Below are positions 32,610 through 41,353 of a stretch of 42,410 nt of DNA, in pieces. A model generated the notes under the pieces. That model was not told where the DNA came from. It worked only from the letters and a program-made list of their open reading frames with translations, and did not search any database. Source of the stretch: Paracoccaceae bacterium (GTDB lineage: Bacteria > Pseudomonadota > Alphaproteobacteria > Rhodobacterales > Rhodobacteraceae); the NCBI GenBank assembly GCA_021775315.1, contig JAJFIC010000107.1, positions 1 to 42,410 on the forward strand. The letters are read 5' to 3'. The position numbers and the translations under genes are program-made. The stretch's first letter is position 1. Each line of letters opens with the position of its first letter.

Positions 32610-33818
32610 GTGTCAAATGCTGGCCTCAGGAAAACTGTCTGCCTGATGGCAACATTGGCTGTTTTGGCCTTGTCGGTGCCCAGTGTTGGGGCGGCCGATC
32701 TGATAACTGTTTCGGGAAAAAAACCACAGATGACCAAGATCAAATTGCCACCCAAGAAATCCGGCACCATCCTGTTGGCGGCTGTGGGTGATGTTCTGAT
32801 GCACAACACATTGCAACGGGATGCCGCCGGCAAGCCCGAGGGGTTTTCCAGCCAGTTTTCCCGTATTGCCGCGGCCCTTTCGCATGCCGACGTCACGTTT
32901 GCCAACCTTGAAGTGCCTATCGCGGCCAATCTGATCAACACCGGTAAAGAGGTCGCTGTGCCAAAGTCGCGCTATGACGGCAGGGTTTTCACCGGGTATC
33001 CACAGTTTAACGCCCATCCGTCGCTGGCGATGGCCTTGAAAAAGGCCGGGGTGGATGTGGTGCAGACGGCGAACAACCACTCGCTTGACCGCAGGTGGCG
33101 CGGCATTGATCGCTCGATTGAGGCTTTGAAGGCGGCAAAGATGCCCTTCACCGGCACACGCCACACCAAGGATTTGACCGCGCCGTGGTATACGATCACG
33201 CGGGTCAGCAAAGGTGGGCAGAATTACAAAATCGCCTGGCTGGCCTGCACCTATGGCACCAATGAAATAGTGGACCACTACGGTCAGGTGCTGTTCTGCT
33301 TTAAGCAGCAAAAAGAGGTGCTGGCGACCATCGCCGCCCTTGCTAAGCGCCGCGATATCCACGCGGTTATGTTCACACCGCATTGGGGCCGCGAATACCG
33401 TCACGCGCCAACGCCAAGGCAGAAAAAGCTGGGCCGCCTGGCGTTAGAGGCGGGGGCGACTGCGGTGATCGGCACCCATCCGCATGTGCTGCAACCGTTT
33501 GAAAACTACACCAGCGCTGATGGTCGTAAGGGGTTTATTGCCTATTCGCTTGGTAACTTCATTTCCGGACAAGGCTCGCTTGCCCGGCGCAGTTCGGTTG
33601 TGCTTTATCTGGTTCTCGGCCGGGCAAAGGGGGCCGCAACCGGACGCGGCATGAGCAAGAAACTGGCGGTCAAAGGATATTCCTATTTGCCAACCCATGT
33701 GGTGCGCACCACCGACGGGTTTTTCGTGCAACCGGCAGGCACAAGCAAAAACAGCCTTGCCAGCATCGCCCATATCCAGAAAATCCTGCCGAAAGAGGGT
33801 ATGTTGATGCCACGCTAA
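32610..33818 (+). CDS. CapA family (poly-gamma-glutamate capsule-type) protein, secreted
   Basis: The 402-residue protein has a signal peptide (about residues 1-28, CLMATLAVLALSVPSVGAA) and a metallophosphatase-like CapA domain: AAVGDVLMHNTLQRD, TFANLEVPIA, VDVVQTANNHSLDRRWRGID, FTPHWGREYRHAPT and VIGTHPHVLQPFE, ending in the SLGNFISGQ motif. CapA proteins are linked to poly-gamma-glutamate export and anchoring, but many bacteria carry stand-alone members with no capB/capC, as here; its role is therefore open. Start is GTG 32610, chosen for the AAGGGA ribosome site 8 bp upstream and the signal peptide. Confidence 0.85.
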   Translation: MSNAGLRKTVCLMATLAVLALSVPSVGAADLITVSGKKPQMTKIKLPPKKSGTILLAAVGDVLMHNTLQRDAAGKPEGFSSQFSRIAAALSHADVTFANLEVPIAANLINTGKEVAVPKSRYDGRVFTGYPQFNAHPSLAMALKKAGVDVVQTANNHSLDRRWRGIDRSIEALKAAKMPFTGTRHTKDLTAPWYTITRVSKGGQNYKIAWLACTYGTNEIVDHYGQVLFCFKQQKEVLATIAALAKRRDIHAVMFTPHWGREYRHAPTPRQKKLGRLALEAGATAVIGTHPHVLQPFENYTSADGRKGFIAYSLGNFISGQGSLARRSSVVLYLVLGRAKGAATGRGMSKKLAVKGYSYLPTHVVRTTDGFFVQPAGTSKNSLASIAHIQKILPKEGMLMPR

Positions 33819-33970
33819 CCTGGTTGCTGGGGCACCGCGCTAGAGTAAATACCAGAGTATTTTCGGTTCCGGTCCTAGTTACTGGCTTGCAAGTATACCT
33901 CGGTTTTATCCGCAAAGAAGACACAGAGGGGTTTTCGTGATATGCTGAAAATGTAGGGAGGAATTTCGAT

Positions 33971-34636
33971 ATGAAGTTGAAACTTTCACTGCAGTCGGTT
34001 CGCCATATCATAACAGCAATTGCCGTTCTGACATCGACGATTGCGCATGCTGATGCGCCACTGGCCGGAAAATGGGTTGGGACTGTTACCGAACAAAATT
34101 CCGGTACTTACGTTGTTGCGGTCGAGATTTCGGCAAATGGTTCTTCTGGAACGGTTGAGTATCGTCGATATCCTTGCGGCGGCAACTTATCTTTGATTTC
34201 TGGTGATGGAAGTCAAAACCTATATGCAGAGAGTTTGACCTTTGGCCAGGAAAAATGCCTTGGGGGCTTGAATGCCCGTTTAACGCTCTCCGGTACAAAC
34301 AGTGCGTATTTTGAGGAAATTGTATCCGGTTCTGCCGTTGTTTATGGCACTCTGACACGGGTCGGAGGTGGCGTTGGTGCCACCTGTGGTGTGGCTGGCA
34401 TTGGACTGGTTCGTGATGTGGGCACCTGTTTTGAGGCGTCATCGAACCAATCGGCCTGCATCGGACATGCAATGAGAAAATATGAAAACTCAATCGCGGG
34501 CCATCAAGACGGTTGTTTCCTGACATGTGGGAAGATTGTCTATGACTGCATCGGAAACACCCGACCGGCCAATAATCCCGACGGCACGCTTGGTTGTATC
34601 GTGGGTATGCAATCTGTCACCTGTAGCCAGAATTAA
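33971..34636 (+). CDS. Cys-rich secreted protein of unknown function
   Basis: This 221-residue protein is not recognised. It has an N-terminal signal peptide (HIITAIAVLTSTIAHA, cleaved near residue 28). A first half rich in beta-type residues begins PLAGKWVGTVTEQNSGTYVV, a pattern seen in small lipocalin-like or beta-barrel domains. Ten cysteines lie after the signal, most in the last 80 residues (DGCFLTCGKIVYDCIG), suggesting disulfide bonds in the periplasm. Ribosome site GGGAGGAA is strong. The gene is poorer in GC than its neighbours and sits between CapA and tRNA-Leu, so it may be foreign. It has no operon partner. Confidence 0.7.
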   Translation: MKLKLSLQSVRHIITAIAVLTSTIAHADAPLAGKWVGTVTEQNSGTYVVAVEISANGSSGTVEYRRYPCGGNLSLISGDGSQNLYAESLTFGQEKCLGGLNARLTLSGTNSAYFEEIVSGSAVVYGTLTRVGGGVGATCGVAGIGLVRDVGTCFEASSNQSACIGHAMRKYENSIAGHQDGCFLTCGKIVYDCIGNTRPANNPDGTLGCIVGMQSVTCSQN

Positions 34637-34804
34637 ACGCGCCGCGAAGGTTGCAATACTCAAAAGCGTTGAGCCCCGTTGGTATGGTGGCCGATTTCCT
34701 GTGCTAAATGCGACCGGGCCTAACCTGATGTCGCAAAAAGGGACAGAAGTGGGACAGTCCACTATCTGCTAGATGTCGATTTTAAGTGTCAATATTTCGT
34801 TAGT

Positions 34805-34891
34805 TGGTGCGGGCGGTGGGAGTCGAACCCACACGGGCACAAGGCCCAACAGATTTTAAGTCTGGTATGTCTACCATTCCATCACGCCCGC
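34805..34891 (-). tRNA. tRNA-Leu (anticodon UAA), CCA encoded
   Basis: On the minus strand GCGGGCG starts the acceptor stem at 34891 and CGCCCGC plus ACCA closes it at 34805. The anticodon stem CAGA/TCTG encloses loop CTTAAAA with anticodon TAA. A long variable arm (TTGGGCCTTGTGCCCGT) and the T-arm GTGGGTTCGACTCCCAC are present, as in class II leucine tRNAs. Length is 87 nt including the encoded CCA. Confidence 0.95.
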
Positions 34892-35082
34892 AACCGGCGC
34901 TTTAGGTTTCCAAGCCGAAGGGCGGAAAAACCGTTCTTTTACACGCTGCCTTGCACCACTTGGTCAGACTGTTTCAACGGCCAAGGCTTAGGGCCTTGTT
35001 ACTGTGGAATTTACCGCATGGGCAGGGCAGGGGGACCATATCCATTGGGGAAGGTTTGTAAAGCGGCTGTTGGTGATTTGAA

Positions 35083-35116
35083 CGCAAAACACCGCCCTTT
35101 CATTGCGAAAGAGCGG
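35083..35116 (-). terminator. Rho-independent terminator of the cytochrome P460 gene
   Basis: On the minus strand CCGCTCTTTC (35116-35107) pairs with GAAAGGGCGG (35101-35092), one G-T wobble, loop GCAAT, followed by TGTTTTGCGTT. It lies 20 bp after the P460 stop codon. Confidence 0.8.
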
Positions 35117-35136
35117 CGCCACCAGCAAAGGCCCGA

Positions 35137-35694
35137 TTATTTGTAAGCGTTCGAGGTAAAGACGTAATCATCGCCGTCCGCGCCAGTATGACAAGCGATG
35201 CAACCTGCATCCATGCCGTTGGCGACTTTGCCGGCCAAGCGCATGCCTTTGGGGTTTTTGTCAAGTGATCCGTCGGGCAGGTATTTCACCCAGAACCAAT
35301 TTTTGTTGTCCGCGTCATACCCGGCCTCGCGGCGGAACATCACGGTGATTGCCCCCAGATGCGCAGCGGGGTCTGCCATCACTTCGTCTGCTGTTACGCC
35401 AACGGGGCCGTAATTGCGTTTGATCACCAGATCGCCGGTATGTCCTTCGATCGTGGCCTTGGAATAGAAGGTCTCAAGCATCATGCCATGCGGGTCTGTC
35501 CCTTCATAAGGGAACGAGAAAATCGAATTCGGCCCGGCGAGCCTTTGTTCCTGCATCACGGCCCAGATTTGTTTTGCATAACCCGCGTCGTGGTCGCTTC
35601 CGAAGGGGGCCATATCCTGTGCGTTGGCCGCCGATCCAAGACTTGCACAAAGCGCAAATGCAATGGCTGCTGGCCGGATGTGTAAATATGTCAT
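35137..35694 (-). CDS. Cytochrome P460 family c-type heme protein
   Basis: The 185-residue periplasmic protein has a signal peptide (MTYLHIRPAAIAFALCASLG, cleaved after ANAQ near 26). The P460 domain follows, with FYSKATIEGHTGDLVIKRNY and the heme-binding site C165-I-A-C168-H169 near the C-terminus. Lys92 in VIKRNYG is a candidate for the lysine-heme cross-link that defines true P460 proteins. Known members oxidise hydroxylamine and detoxify NO; here that activity is a family-based guess. The frame is open to 35766, but ATG 35694 gives the signal peptide and has AGGA upstream. It is divergent from the cytochrome c gene. Confidence 0.87.
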   Translation of the reverse strand: MTYLHIRPAAIAFALCASLGSAANAQDMAPFGSDHDAGYAKQIWAVMQEQRLAGPNSIFSFPYEGTDPHGMMLETFYSKATIEGHTGDLVIKRNYGPVGVTADEVMADPAAHLGAITVMFRREAGYDADNKNWFWVKYLPDGSLDKNPKGMRLAGKVANGMDAGCIACHTGADGDDYVFTSNAYK

Positions 35695-35761
35695 ATTCCA
35701 TGATTCCTGTCTTAAGTGTTTGGTCCCCCCCAACTGGCAGAAACAGAGGTCACAGTCCCTC

Positions 35762-35817
35762 AACAATTGTTCACCTTGGTGTCATAAGACGTCAGGCAGC
35801 GTGAGCATAATGTGAGC
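35762..35817. promoter_or_regulatory. Palindrome and 11-bp-spaced direct repeat between P460 and cytochrome c genes
   Basis: The 189-bp divergent gap has the perfect palindrome AACAATTGTT (35762-35771) and a direct repeat GTGAGC-ATAAT-GTGAGC (35801-35817) with 11-bp period. Both are candidate regulator sites. No NsrR- or NnrR-type box was recognised. Confidence 0.4.
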
Positions 35818-35883
35818 GATTGTGTAATGTAATCTCTGGGCGTTAGCTGGAAGATGATGAAAAGAGAATCGAAAGGAAATTCA

Positions 35884-36360
35884 ATGCGTTTTGCATTAAA
35901 AAATCTGGCTGTAGTCGCAGCCGCAATTCTGGTTGCTCCGGCAGCATTTGCCGACAGCCATGGCGGCGATGCGGTGGCTGGTGAAAAGGTCTTTAAGAAA
36001 TGCAAGGCCTGCCACATGGTCGGTGAAGGTGCCAAGCACCGCACTGGCCCGGACCTGAACGACGTCATGGGCAGGGTTGCAGGCACGGCTGAGGGTTACA
36101 AATATGGCAAGCATATGATTGCCGCAGGCGAGGCTGGTCTGGTCTGGGACGAAGCATTGGTTGCAGACTATGTCGAAAACCCGAAAAAATTCTTGCAGGA
36201 ATATCTGGATGACACGGCTGCCAAGTCGAAAATGTCGCTGAAGGTCAAGAAAGAGGATGATCGGATGAATGTTGCGGCTTATGTCGGGACATTTTCCACG
36301 CCATCTGTTGAAGAGGCCGAAGAGTCAGAAGAGACAGAAGAAGAAACCTCAAGCGATTGA
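35884..36360 (+). CDS. Cytochrome c2/c550-like periplasmic electron carrier
   Basis: The 158-residue protein has a signal peptide (FALKNLAVVAAAILVAPAAFA), heme site C40-K-A-C43-H44, the conserved RTGPDLNDVMGR segment, and the distal ligand Met117 in AKSKMSLKVK. This is the class I mono-heme layout of Rhodobacteraceae cytochrome c2/c550. The C-terminus carries an acidic tail (EEAEESEETEEETSSD), as in some c550 proteins. It shuttles electrons between the bc1 complex and oxidases or reductases, and may accept electrons from the divergent P460. Start ATG 35884 follows AAAGGAAA; the longer frame from 35854 adds a non-signal stretch. Confidence 0.9.
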   Translation: MRFALKNLAVVAAAILVAPAAFADSHGGDAVAGEKVFKKCKACHMVGEGAKHRTGPDLNDVMGRVAGTAEGYKYGKHMIAAGEAGLVWDEALVADYVENPKKFLQEYLDDTAAKSKMSLKVKKEDDRMNVAAYVGTFSTPSVEEAEESEETEEETSSD

Positions 36361-36695
36361 TTGTTTCACGATTATTGTTGATGGGCGTGTTGGTTTTAGC
36401 GGGATTTCCGGCCGCCAGCGCGCCCATTTGCGTTTTCAACCAGTCAGGGCAAGCCCTTGTTCTGGTTGTGGATGATCTGGATACGCAGCGGATTTCGCAA
36501 GTGGCCGACAACGGCGGGCAATTGTGTATGAAAGCTGAAAGCTCGGCACAAAAGGCGCTGGTCGGGGTTTTCGCCGACGTCGATGCGCTTGAAGGGTGCA
36601 GCCGCCTGACCCGTCCCGGTCAGTTGGAAACGCTGCTGGAATTTACAGAATTTGACAATTGCCGCTGGCAGAAAACCAATCGCGTTTTTGAATAA
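36357..36695 (+). CDS. Small secreted protein of unknown function
   Basis: This 112-residue protein is not recognised. It has a hydrophobic signal-like N-terminus (SRLLLMGVLVLAGFPAASA) and four cysteines after it (ICVF, LCMK, GCSR, NCRW), so it is likely periplasmic with two disulfides. The best start is TTG at 36357, overlapping the cytochrome c stop (TTGA), which indicates translational coupling; ATG 36381 would leave a very short signal. The position suggests a link to the cytochrome c, but no role can be named. Confidence 0.6.
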   Translation: MIVSRLLLMGVLVLAGFPAASAPICVFNQSGQALVLVVDDLDTQRISQVADNGGQLCMKAESSAQKALVGVFADVDALEGCSRLTRPGQLETLLEFTEFDNCRWQKTNRVFE

Positions 36696-36698
36696 CGA

Positions 36699-37238
36699 TC
36701 ACAGGTCTTCACCCTTTGGTTCGATCAACATGGCGCGCTCCGGCAGCCATGGGTTTAGCTGCAAGGCGCGGCGCAGAATTTGTTGCGACGCTTTGCTGCG
36801 CCCCAACCGATCGAGCGTCAAGGCCAGCCCGGCAAGGGCTGCGATATGGTCAGGCGCCAGTTCAATGGTCTTTTCAAGATGGCCAAGGGCCACGGCGTAA
36901 TCTTCGCGCAGAAAACTGACAAAGGCGCGCTGGTTATAACCTTCGGCGTATAACGGGCAGTATTCTATCAACGCATCAAACGCATTTGCTGCCGCATTAA
37001 AGTCGAAAGAGCCGCGCCGGGCCATGCCTTGGTCAAGCAATTGTTGCGATTTGTCATCCGGTGCCAGTGCCCAGAATTGCCACAGCGCATGGGCTGCAAC
37101 CCGTGATGTCATGTAATCAGGGGCGAGGCGCACATCCTCCATCAGTTTTGCTTTTTCAGCCGTGCGCTCACGCAACTCAGGGCAGGTTTCGGCCCAAAGG
37201 AATGTCGGAAATAAAAGGCACAAGACGACAATACGCAT
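36699..37238 (-). CDS. Exported tetratricopeptide-repeat protein
   Basis: The 179-residue protein has a signal peptide (MRIVVLCLLFPTFLWA) and TPR motifs, seen at about residues 79-112 (GSFDFNAAANAFDALIEYCP) and 113-146 (EDYAVALGHLEKTIELAPDH), with a third partial one. It probably acts as a protein-binding scaffold in the periplasm. It is convergent with the small secreted protein gene, 3 bp apart, and ends 72 bp upstream of the metG stop on the same strand. No partner is evident. Confidence 0.8.
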   Translation of the reverse strand: MRIVVLCLLFPTFLWAETCPELRERTAEKAKLMEDVRLAPDYMTSRVAAHALWQFWALAPDDKSQQLLDQGMARRGSFDFNAAANAFDALIEYCPLYAEGYNQRAFVSFLREDYAVALGHLEKTIELAPDHIAALAGLALTLDRLGRSKASQQILRRALQLNPWLPERAMLIEPKGEDL

Positions 37239-37310
37239 GCGGCCAAGATTGATCGCTCAGCGGTCTTGCGTCAAGCAACGGCGCGGCTAGGCCACGGCAT
37301 TGTGAAGGTG

Positions 37311-39026
37311 CTAGACCTGCCCGGCAAAGCGGGCTTCCATTTCGGCGCGGGCCTCGTCTGTGATTTTGGCAAACAGCACCTCGGGCACCTCGAACGTGTG
37401 ACCCGCCGGTAACGCGGCCAGTGCGGCGGTCAGATCATCAGGCCAGTCAGCGCTATCGACATGCATCGCGTCCAGCATGGATTTGGACGCATCCGGAATG
37501 AACGGTTGTGACAGCACGGCATAAAGCCGGATCAGGTTCAGCGCGAACCGCACAGTGGCAGCGGCGGTATCCGGGTCGGTTTTGAACATTGCCCAGGGGG
37601 CCGCCTTTTGCAGATATTCATTGCCTGCAACCCAGATGGCGCGCAATTCGGTGGTTGCTTTACGCAGCTCAATCGCCTCCATATGGGTTTCATAGGCTTT
37701 CAGTCGGCTGGCGATTTCGGCTGTGACTTCGGCTTCGGCTGCGCCATAAACGCCGCCATCCGGCACCACTTCGCCAAATTTCGAGCGGCAGAATTTGGTG
37801 ACGCGTGATACGAAATTGCCCAAGACATCCGCCAGATCTTTGTTGACGCTGGCCTGAAAGTTTTCCCAGGTAAATTCGCTGTCTGAATTTTCCGGCACAT
37901 GGCTTAGCAGCCACCAGCGCCAGTAATCCGATGGCAGAATCTCTAACGCCTGATCCATGAAAACGCCACGGCCCTGCGAGGTTGAAAACTGCCCGCCGTC
38001 GTAATTCAGGAAGTTGAAGGATTTGATATAGTCGACCAGCTTCCACGGCTCGCCCGACCCCATGATGGTCGCCGGAAAGCTGAGCGTGTGAAACGGCACG
38101 TTGTCTTTGCCCATGAACTGCACATAGCGCACGTCATCCGCACCCATGTCAGTGCGCCACCAGCGTTGCCAATCCGCGTCGGGTTTGTTGTTGGCGTCGG
38201 CCCATTCGGCGGTGGCGGCGATATATTCAATCGGCGCGTCGAACCAGACATAGAACACCTTGCCCTCCATCCCCGGCCAGTCCTGTTCGCCGTCTTTAAC
38301 GGGAACACCCCAGTCCAGATCACGGGTGATGCCACGGTCGCGCAAGCCGTCGCCATCGTTCAGCCATTTCTTGGCAATTGATGTGGTCAGGATCGGCCAG
38401 TCCTTTTTGCTGTCGATCCACGCCTCAAGCTTTTGTCGCATTTGTGATTGGCGCAGGTATAAATGCCGGGTTTCGCGTACCTCCAGATCGGTCGAGCCTG
38501 TAACCGCCGAGCGTGGGTTGATCAGGTCGGTCGGGTCCAACTGCTTGGTGCAGTTTTCGCATTGATCGCCCCGGGCGTTTTCATACCCGCAATTGGGGCA
38601 GGTGCCTTCGATATAGCGATCCGGCAGAAACCGCCCGTCTGCATGGGAATAAACCTGCTTTTCAGTGACTTCTTCGATCAGGCCGGCGTCGTTCAGCTTG
38701 CCTGCGAAATATTGCGTCAATTTGTGGTTTCGTGCTGACGATGAGCGGCCAAAATGGTCGAATGACAGGCGGAAACCATCGCCAAGGTCTTTTTGTACTT
38801 GCCACATCGCGGCACAAAATTCATCGACTGGCTGGCCCGATTTCGCCGCTGCCAGCTCTGCCGGAGTGCCGTGTTCGTCCGTGGCGCAGATGAACATGAC
38901 CTCGTTGCCGCGCGCGCGCATGAACCTTGCATAAGCGTCAGCAGGCAGCTGACTGCCGACCAGATTGCCCAGATGCTTGATCCCATTGATATAAGGAATT
39001 GCCGAGGTGATAAGTATACGTGCCAT
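37311..39026 (-). CDS. metG: Methionine-tRNA ligase
   Basis: The 571-residue class I aminoacyl-tRNA synthetase charges tRNA-Met. The HIGH-type motif is [11 protein letters not shown] (residues 11-21). The zinc knuckle [17 protein letters not shown] has C143, C146, C156 and C159. The KMSKS-loop region reads [13 protein letters not shown] at about residue 345. The FSTS form is familiar in this subfamily, but the usual first lysine is replaced by Gln. The anticodon-binding helical domain is in the C-terminal third ([20 protein letters not shown]). There is no C-terminal tRNA-binding extension, so it is the shorter form. Length is otherwise normal. Confidence 0.95.
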   Translation of the reverse strand: MARILITSAIPYINGIKHLGNLVGSQLPADAYARFMRARGNEVMFICATDEHGTPAELAAAKSGQPVDEFCAAMWQVQKDLGDGFRLSFDHFGRSSSARNHKLTQYFAGKLNDAGLIEEVTEKQVYSHADGRFLPDRYIEGTCPNCGYENARGDQCENCTKQLDPTDLINPRSAVTGSTDLEVRETRHLYLRQSQMRQKLEAWIDSKKDWPILTTSIAKKWLNDGDGLRDRGITRDLDWGVPVKDGEQDWPGMEGKVFYVWFDAPIEYIAATAEWADANNKPDADWQRWWRTDMGADDVRYVQFMGKDNVPFHTLSFPATIMGSGEPWKLVDYIKSFNFLNYDGGQFSTSQGRGVFMDQALEILPSDYWRWWLLSHVPENSDSEFTWENFQASVNKDLADVLGNFVSRVTKFCRSKFGEVVPDGGVYGAAEAEVTAEIASRLKAYETHMEAIELRKATTELRAIWVAGNEYLQKAAPWAMFKTDPDTAAATVRFALNLIRLYAVLSQPFIPDASKSMLDAMHVDSADWPDDLTAALAALPAGHTFEVPEVLFAKITDEARAEMEARFAGQV

Positions 39027-39133
39027 GTCGCGCCTTTTAAGTCTGTTGGCCGATCTTTAGCGCAGCCACCGCCCAAGGACCAGAGAGCAATCTGAAAAGG
39101 CGGCGCGGTTTTGGTGCCGCAATTCGTCAAAGG

Positions 39134-40417
39134 CTAAGAACCATTTGGAGCGTCAGGCTTGGATGGCGTTTCAGCAGGCGCTTCCGGCTTTGCGGCTGTT
39201 GGCATACGGCGGCGGCGCAGGATCGAGCCGAGCACGAAACTGGTGCGCGGCGTGTAGGCATAGCTGGTGCGATCCTCGACCGTTTCACGCACGCGCATCC
39301 GCAGCAGGCTGAAGGCGACCAGAACCACATGGGCGCAGGCGATGAACACAAACAATGCCGCAGGGCCAAAGGTCTGGATCAGATTGGACGAAATCAGCGG
39401 GCTGGCGATGGCGCCGAGGGCATAAAGGAACATGAAGCTGGCGCTCAGTTCGACCATCTGATCCGGCCGGGCAAAATCATTGCCGTGCGCCGTTGCCACC
39501 GAAAAGATCGGGAACGTCGTTACGCCGAAAAGGATGGCGGCCCCGAAAATGACCGACTGCGAACTGCTGCCGACGATCGTGGTGCCAAGGCTGATCGCGA
39601 TGGCCGCAATTGACAGCCAGATCATCACCCAGCGTCGGTCGTATTTGTCTGCCAGCCAGCCAATCGGATATTGGACCAACGCCCCGCCCAGCACGAAACT
39701 TGCCAAAAACAGCGCGATCTGATCGGCGTTTAACCCGACCTCAAGCCCGTAAATCGGCCCGACCATACGAAAGGCCGCATTCGTCAGGCCCGCCGTCACC
39801 ACACCAGCCGCAGCTAACGGGGACATGCGCACCGCCATCATCGGGCGCAGGCGTGGGGCTTTGGGGGTTTCCGGCGGGCTGGATTTCGTCATGGCCAGCG
39901 GCAAAAGCGAGGCACAGCACAGGATCGCCAGCAGGTTGTATGACATATAAGATGCGGGCGTGAGGATCGAAATCATCATCTGCGCCGCCAGTGACCCGCC
40001 CATATCAACAAAGCGGTAAGCACCCATGGCCTTGCCACGGTTTTCATTCGTCAATTTGGCATGCATCCATGCCTCGATCACCGTATAACAACCCGCGACA
40101 CACAGCCCGGTCATGACACGCATCATCGCCCAAGCGGTCGGGTGGATCAGCATCATATGCGAAAGAATGCCAATCGCCCCAAGCGAGGTGAACACGGCGA
40201 ATGCTCGGGAATGTCCGACTGTGCCCATCAGGCGGGGTGACCACCAACAGCCAAGAAAAAAGCCGAAGAAATGCGCCGAGCCAAGGATGCCGACCTGTGT
40301 TGTGGTGAAACCTTCTTGCAGGCCGGACAAGGCGTCCAGTGGACCAACGCCGCCCGAACTAAGCTGCAACAGCACCGCAGACAGGAACAAAGCGGCGAAA
40401 GTGATAATCAGGCGCAT
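39134..40417 (-). CDS. Major facilitator superfamily transporter
   Basis: The 427-residue protein has about 12 hydrophobic segments in two halves, with the MFS signature loop GWLADKYDRRWVMIWLSIAA between helices 8 and 9 and WSPRLMGTVGHSRAF in the first half. The N-terminal helix (ITFAALFLSAVLLQLSSGGV) is followed by GPLDALSGLQEGFTTTQVGI. The layout is that of the YcaD-like subgroup. The C-terminal tail is basic then Pro/Ala-rich and cytoplasmic. Substrate cannot be predicted. It is followed on the same strand by metG after 107 bp and preceded by pcs. Confidence 0.88.
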   Translation of the reverse strand: MRLIITFAALFLSAVLLQLSSGGVGPLDALSGLQEGFTTTQVGILGSAHFFGFFLGCWWSPRLMGTVGHSRAFAVFTSLGAIGILSHMMLIHPTAWAMMRVMTGLCVAGCYTVIEAWMHAKLTNENRGKAMGAYRFVDMGGSLAAQMMISILTPASYMSYNLLAILCCASLLPLAMTKSSPPETPKAPRLRPMMAVRMSPLAAAGVVTAGLTNAAFRMVGPIYGLEVGLNADQIALFLASFVLGGALVQYPIGWLADKYDRRWVMIWLSIAAIAISLGTTIVGSSSQSVIFGAAILFGVTTFPIFSVATAHGNDFARPDQMVELSASFMFLYALGAIASPLISSNLIQTFGPAALFVFIACAHVVLVAFSLLRMRVRETVEDRTSYAYTPRTSFVLGSILRRRRMPTAAKPEAPAETPSKPDAPNGS

Positions 40418-40503
40418 TTTGTTGCCGGGCTTTCAGGTTTTGTTGACCTTGCGGCGGTTTGCGTGCGGGACCTATCAGTTTTTCGACAAACGATGCCGCT
40501 TTT

Positions 40504-41205
40504 TCAACCTGCCCGGGATTTTTGCGGAATTATCTGCATCGCAATTCCGGCAAACAGCAAATAGCCCGACGTAATGGAAAGGGCGGCGATCACCAATTGG
40601 CCGGGATCAAAGTCAAGCCATGCGGCCCATCCGGCAAAGAATGTCCAGGCAAAGGCCACCGGCAATGTCAGCGACCGCCAGCGTTTGGTGCGCACTGGGT
40701 GGACAAATTCCAGCCGGGTGAACATCGAGGCCGCGATTACAACCACAATCCCAAGGATCACCCAGAAATTCGGCTCGGTCACAAACAGCACCAGCACCAC
40801 CATGTTCCAGCAGCCGGGAAACCCGGCAAAGCTGTAATCCTTGGTTTTCATGCGTGTGTCGGCAAAATACATCGCCGAGGTAAAGGTAATAACCAGAATG
40901 CAGACCCAACCGGTCCAATCCGGCAACAAGCCGCTGCTAAACAGGGCAAAGGCCGGGATGAAGACATAGGTCAGGTAATCAATGATCAGGTCCAAAAGCT
41001 CGCCGTCAAATTCAGCGGCGTGGGTTTTGACCTCGTATTTTCGGGCAAGCGGGCCGTCGATACCGTCGACGATAAACGCGACCACCAGCCAAAGGTACAT
41101 CAGGCTCCACTTATGCTCAACCGCTGCCAGCATGGCCAGCATGGCGAAAACGGCACCGGTGGCGGTGAAAAGATGGACAGCAAGGGCACGGGTTTTAGGC
41201 GTCAT
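40504..41205 (-). CDS. pcs: Phosphatidylcholine synthase
   Basis: The 233-residue integral membrane enzyme condenses CDP-diacylglycerol and free choline to phosphatidylcholine. It has the CDP-alcohol phosphotransferase motif DGIDGPLARKYEVKTHAAEF (47-66) followed by D67-G-E-L-L-D72-L-I-I-D76, with the longer spacing between the AR and G positions seen in bacterial Pcs. About eight hydrophobic segments are visible. Presence fits alphaproteobacteria that live with choline supply. The upstream gap carries repeat copy 2. It is the first of a same-strand group with the MFS gene, 86 bp apart. Confidence 0.93.
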   Translation of the reverse strand: MTPKTRALAVHLFTATGAVFAMLAMLAAVEHKWSLMYLWLVVAFIVDGIDGPLARKYEVKTHAAEFDGELLDLIIDYLTYVFIPAFALFSSGLLPDWTGWVCILVITFTSAMYFADTRMKTKDYSFAGFPGCWNMVVLVLFVTEPNFWVILGIVVVIAASMFTRLEFVHPVRTKRWRSLTLPVAFAWTFFAGWAAWLDFDPGQLVIAALSITSGYLLFAGIAMQIIPQKSRAG

Positions 41206-41289
41206 TTGCCTTTCATAAACGAGTTTTTTGGGCTTGCCTAGTCGCTGTTGGCCAAGCGTCTAAAACTGGCGGTGCAGCAAAGTGATAAT

Positions 41290-41324
41290 GCCTCCGGCGG
41301 GGATATTTCAGGAAAAAGAGAAGG
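41290..41324. repeat. Dispersed intergenic repeat, copy 2
   Basis: Starts GCCTCCGGCGGGGATATTTC and ends GGAAAAAGAGAAGG; 30 of 35 positions match the copy at 4894-4928, same orientation. It lies between pcs and the xerC stop. The arms CCTC/GGGG around CGGC could form a short hairpin. Confidence 0.7.
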
Positions 41325-41353
41325 CATCAGGATGGTCGATGTGCCGGGCCGTT

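Noticed and set aside
34527-34772. 81-residue open frame overlapping the Cys-rich gene and the gap to tRNA-Leu
   Set aside because: Overlaps a better-supported gene in another frame and shows no domain or ribosome site.
34637-34891. Integrated island boundary (att site) at tRNA-Leu
   Set aside because: No integrase gene and no second copy of the tRNA 3' end seen in the window; only the low GC of one gene hints at it.
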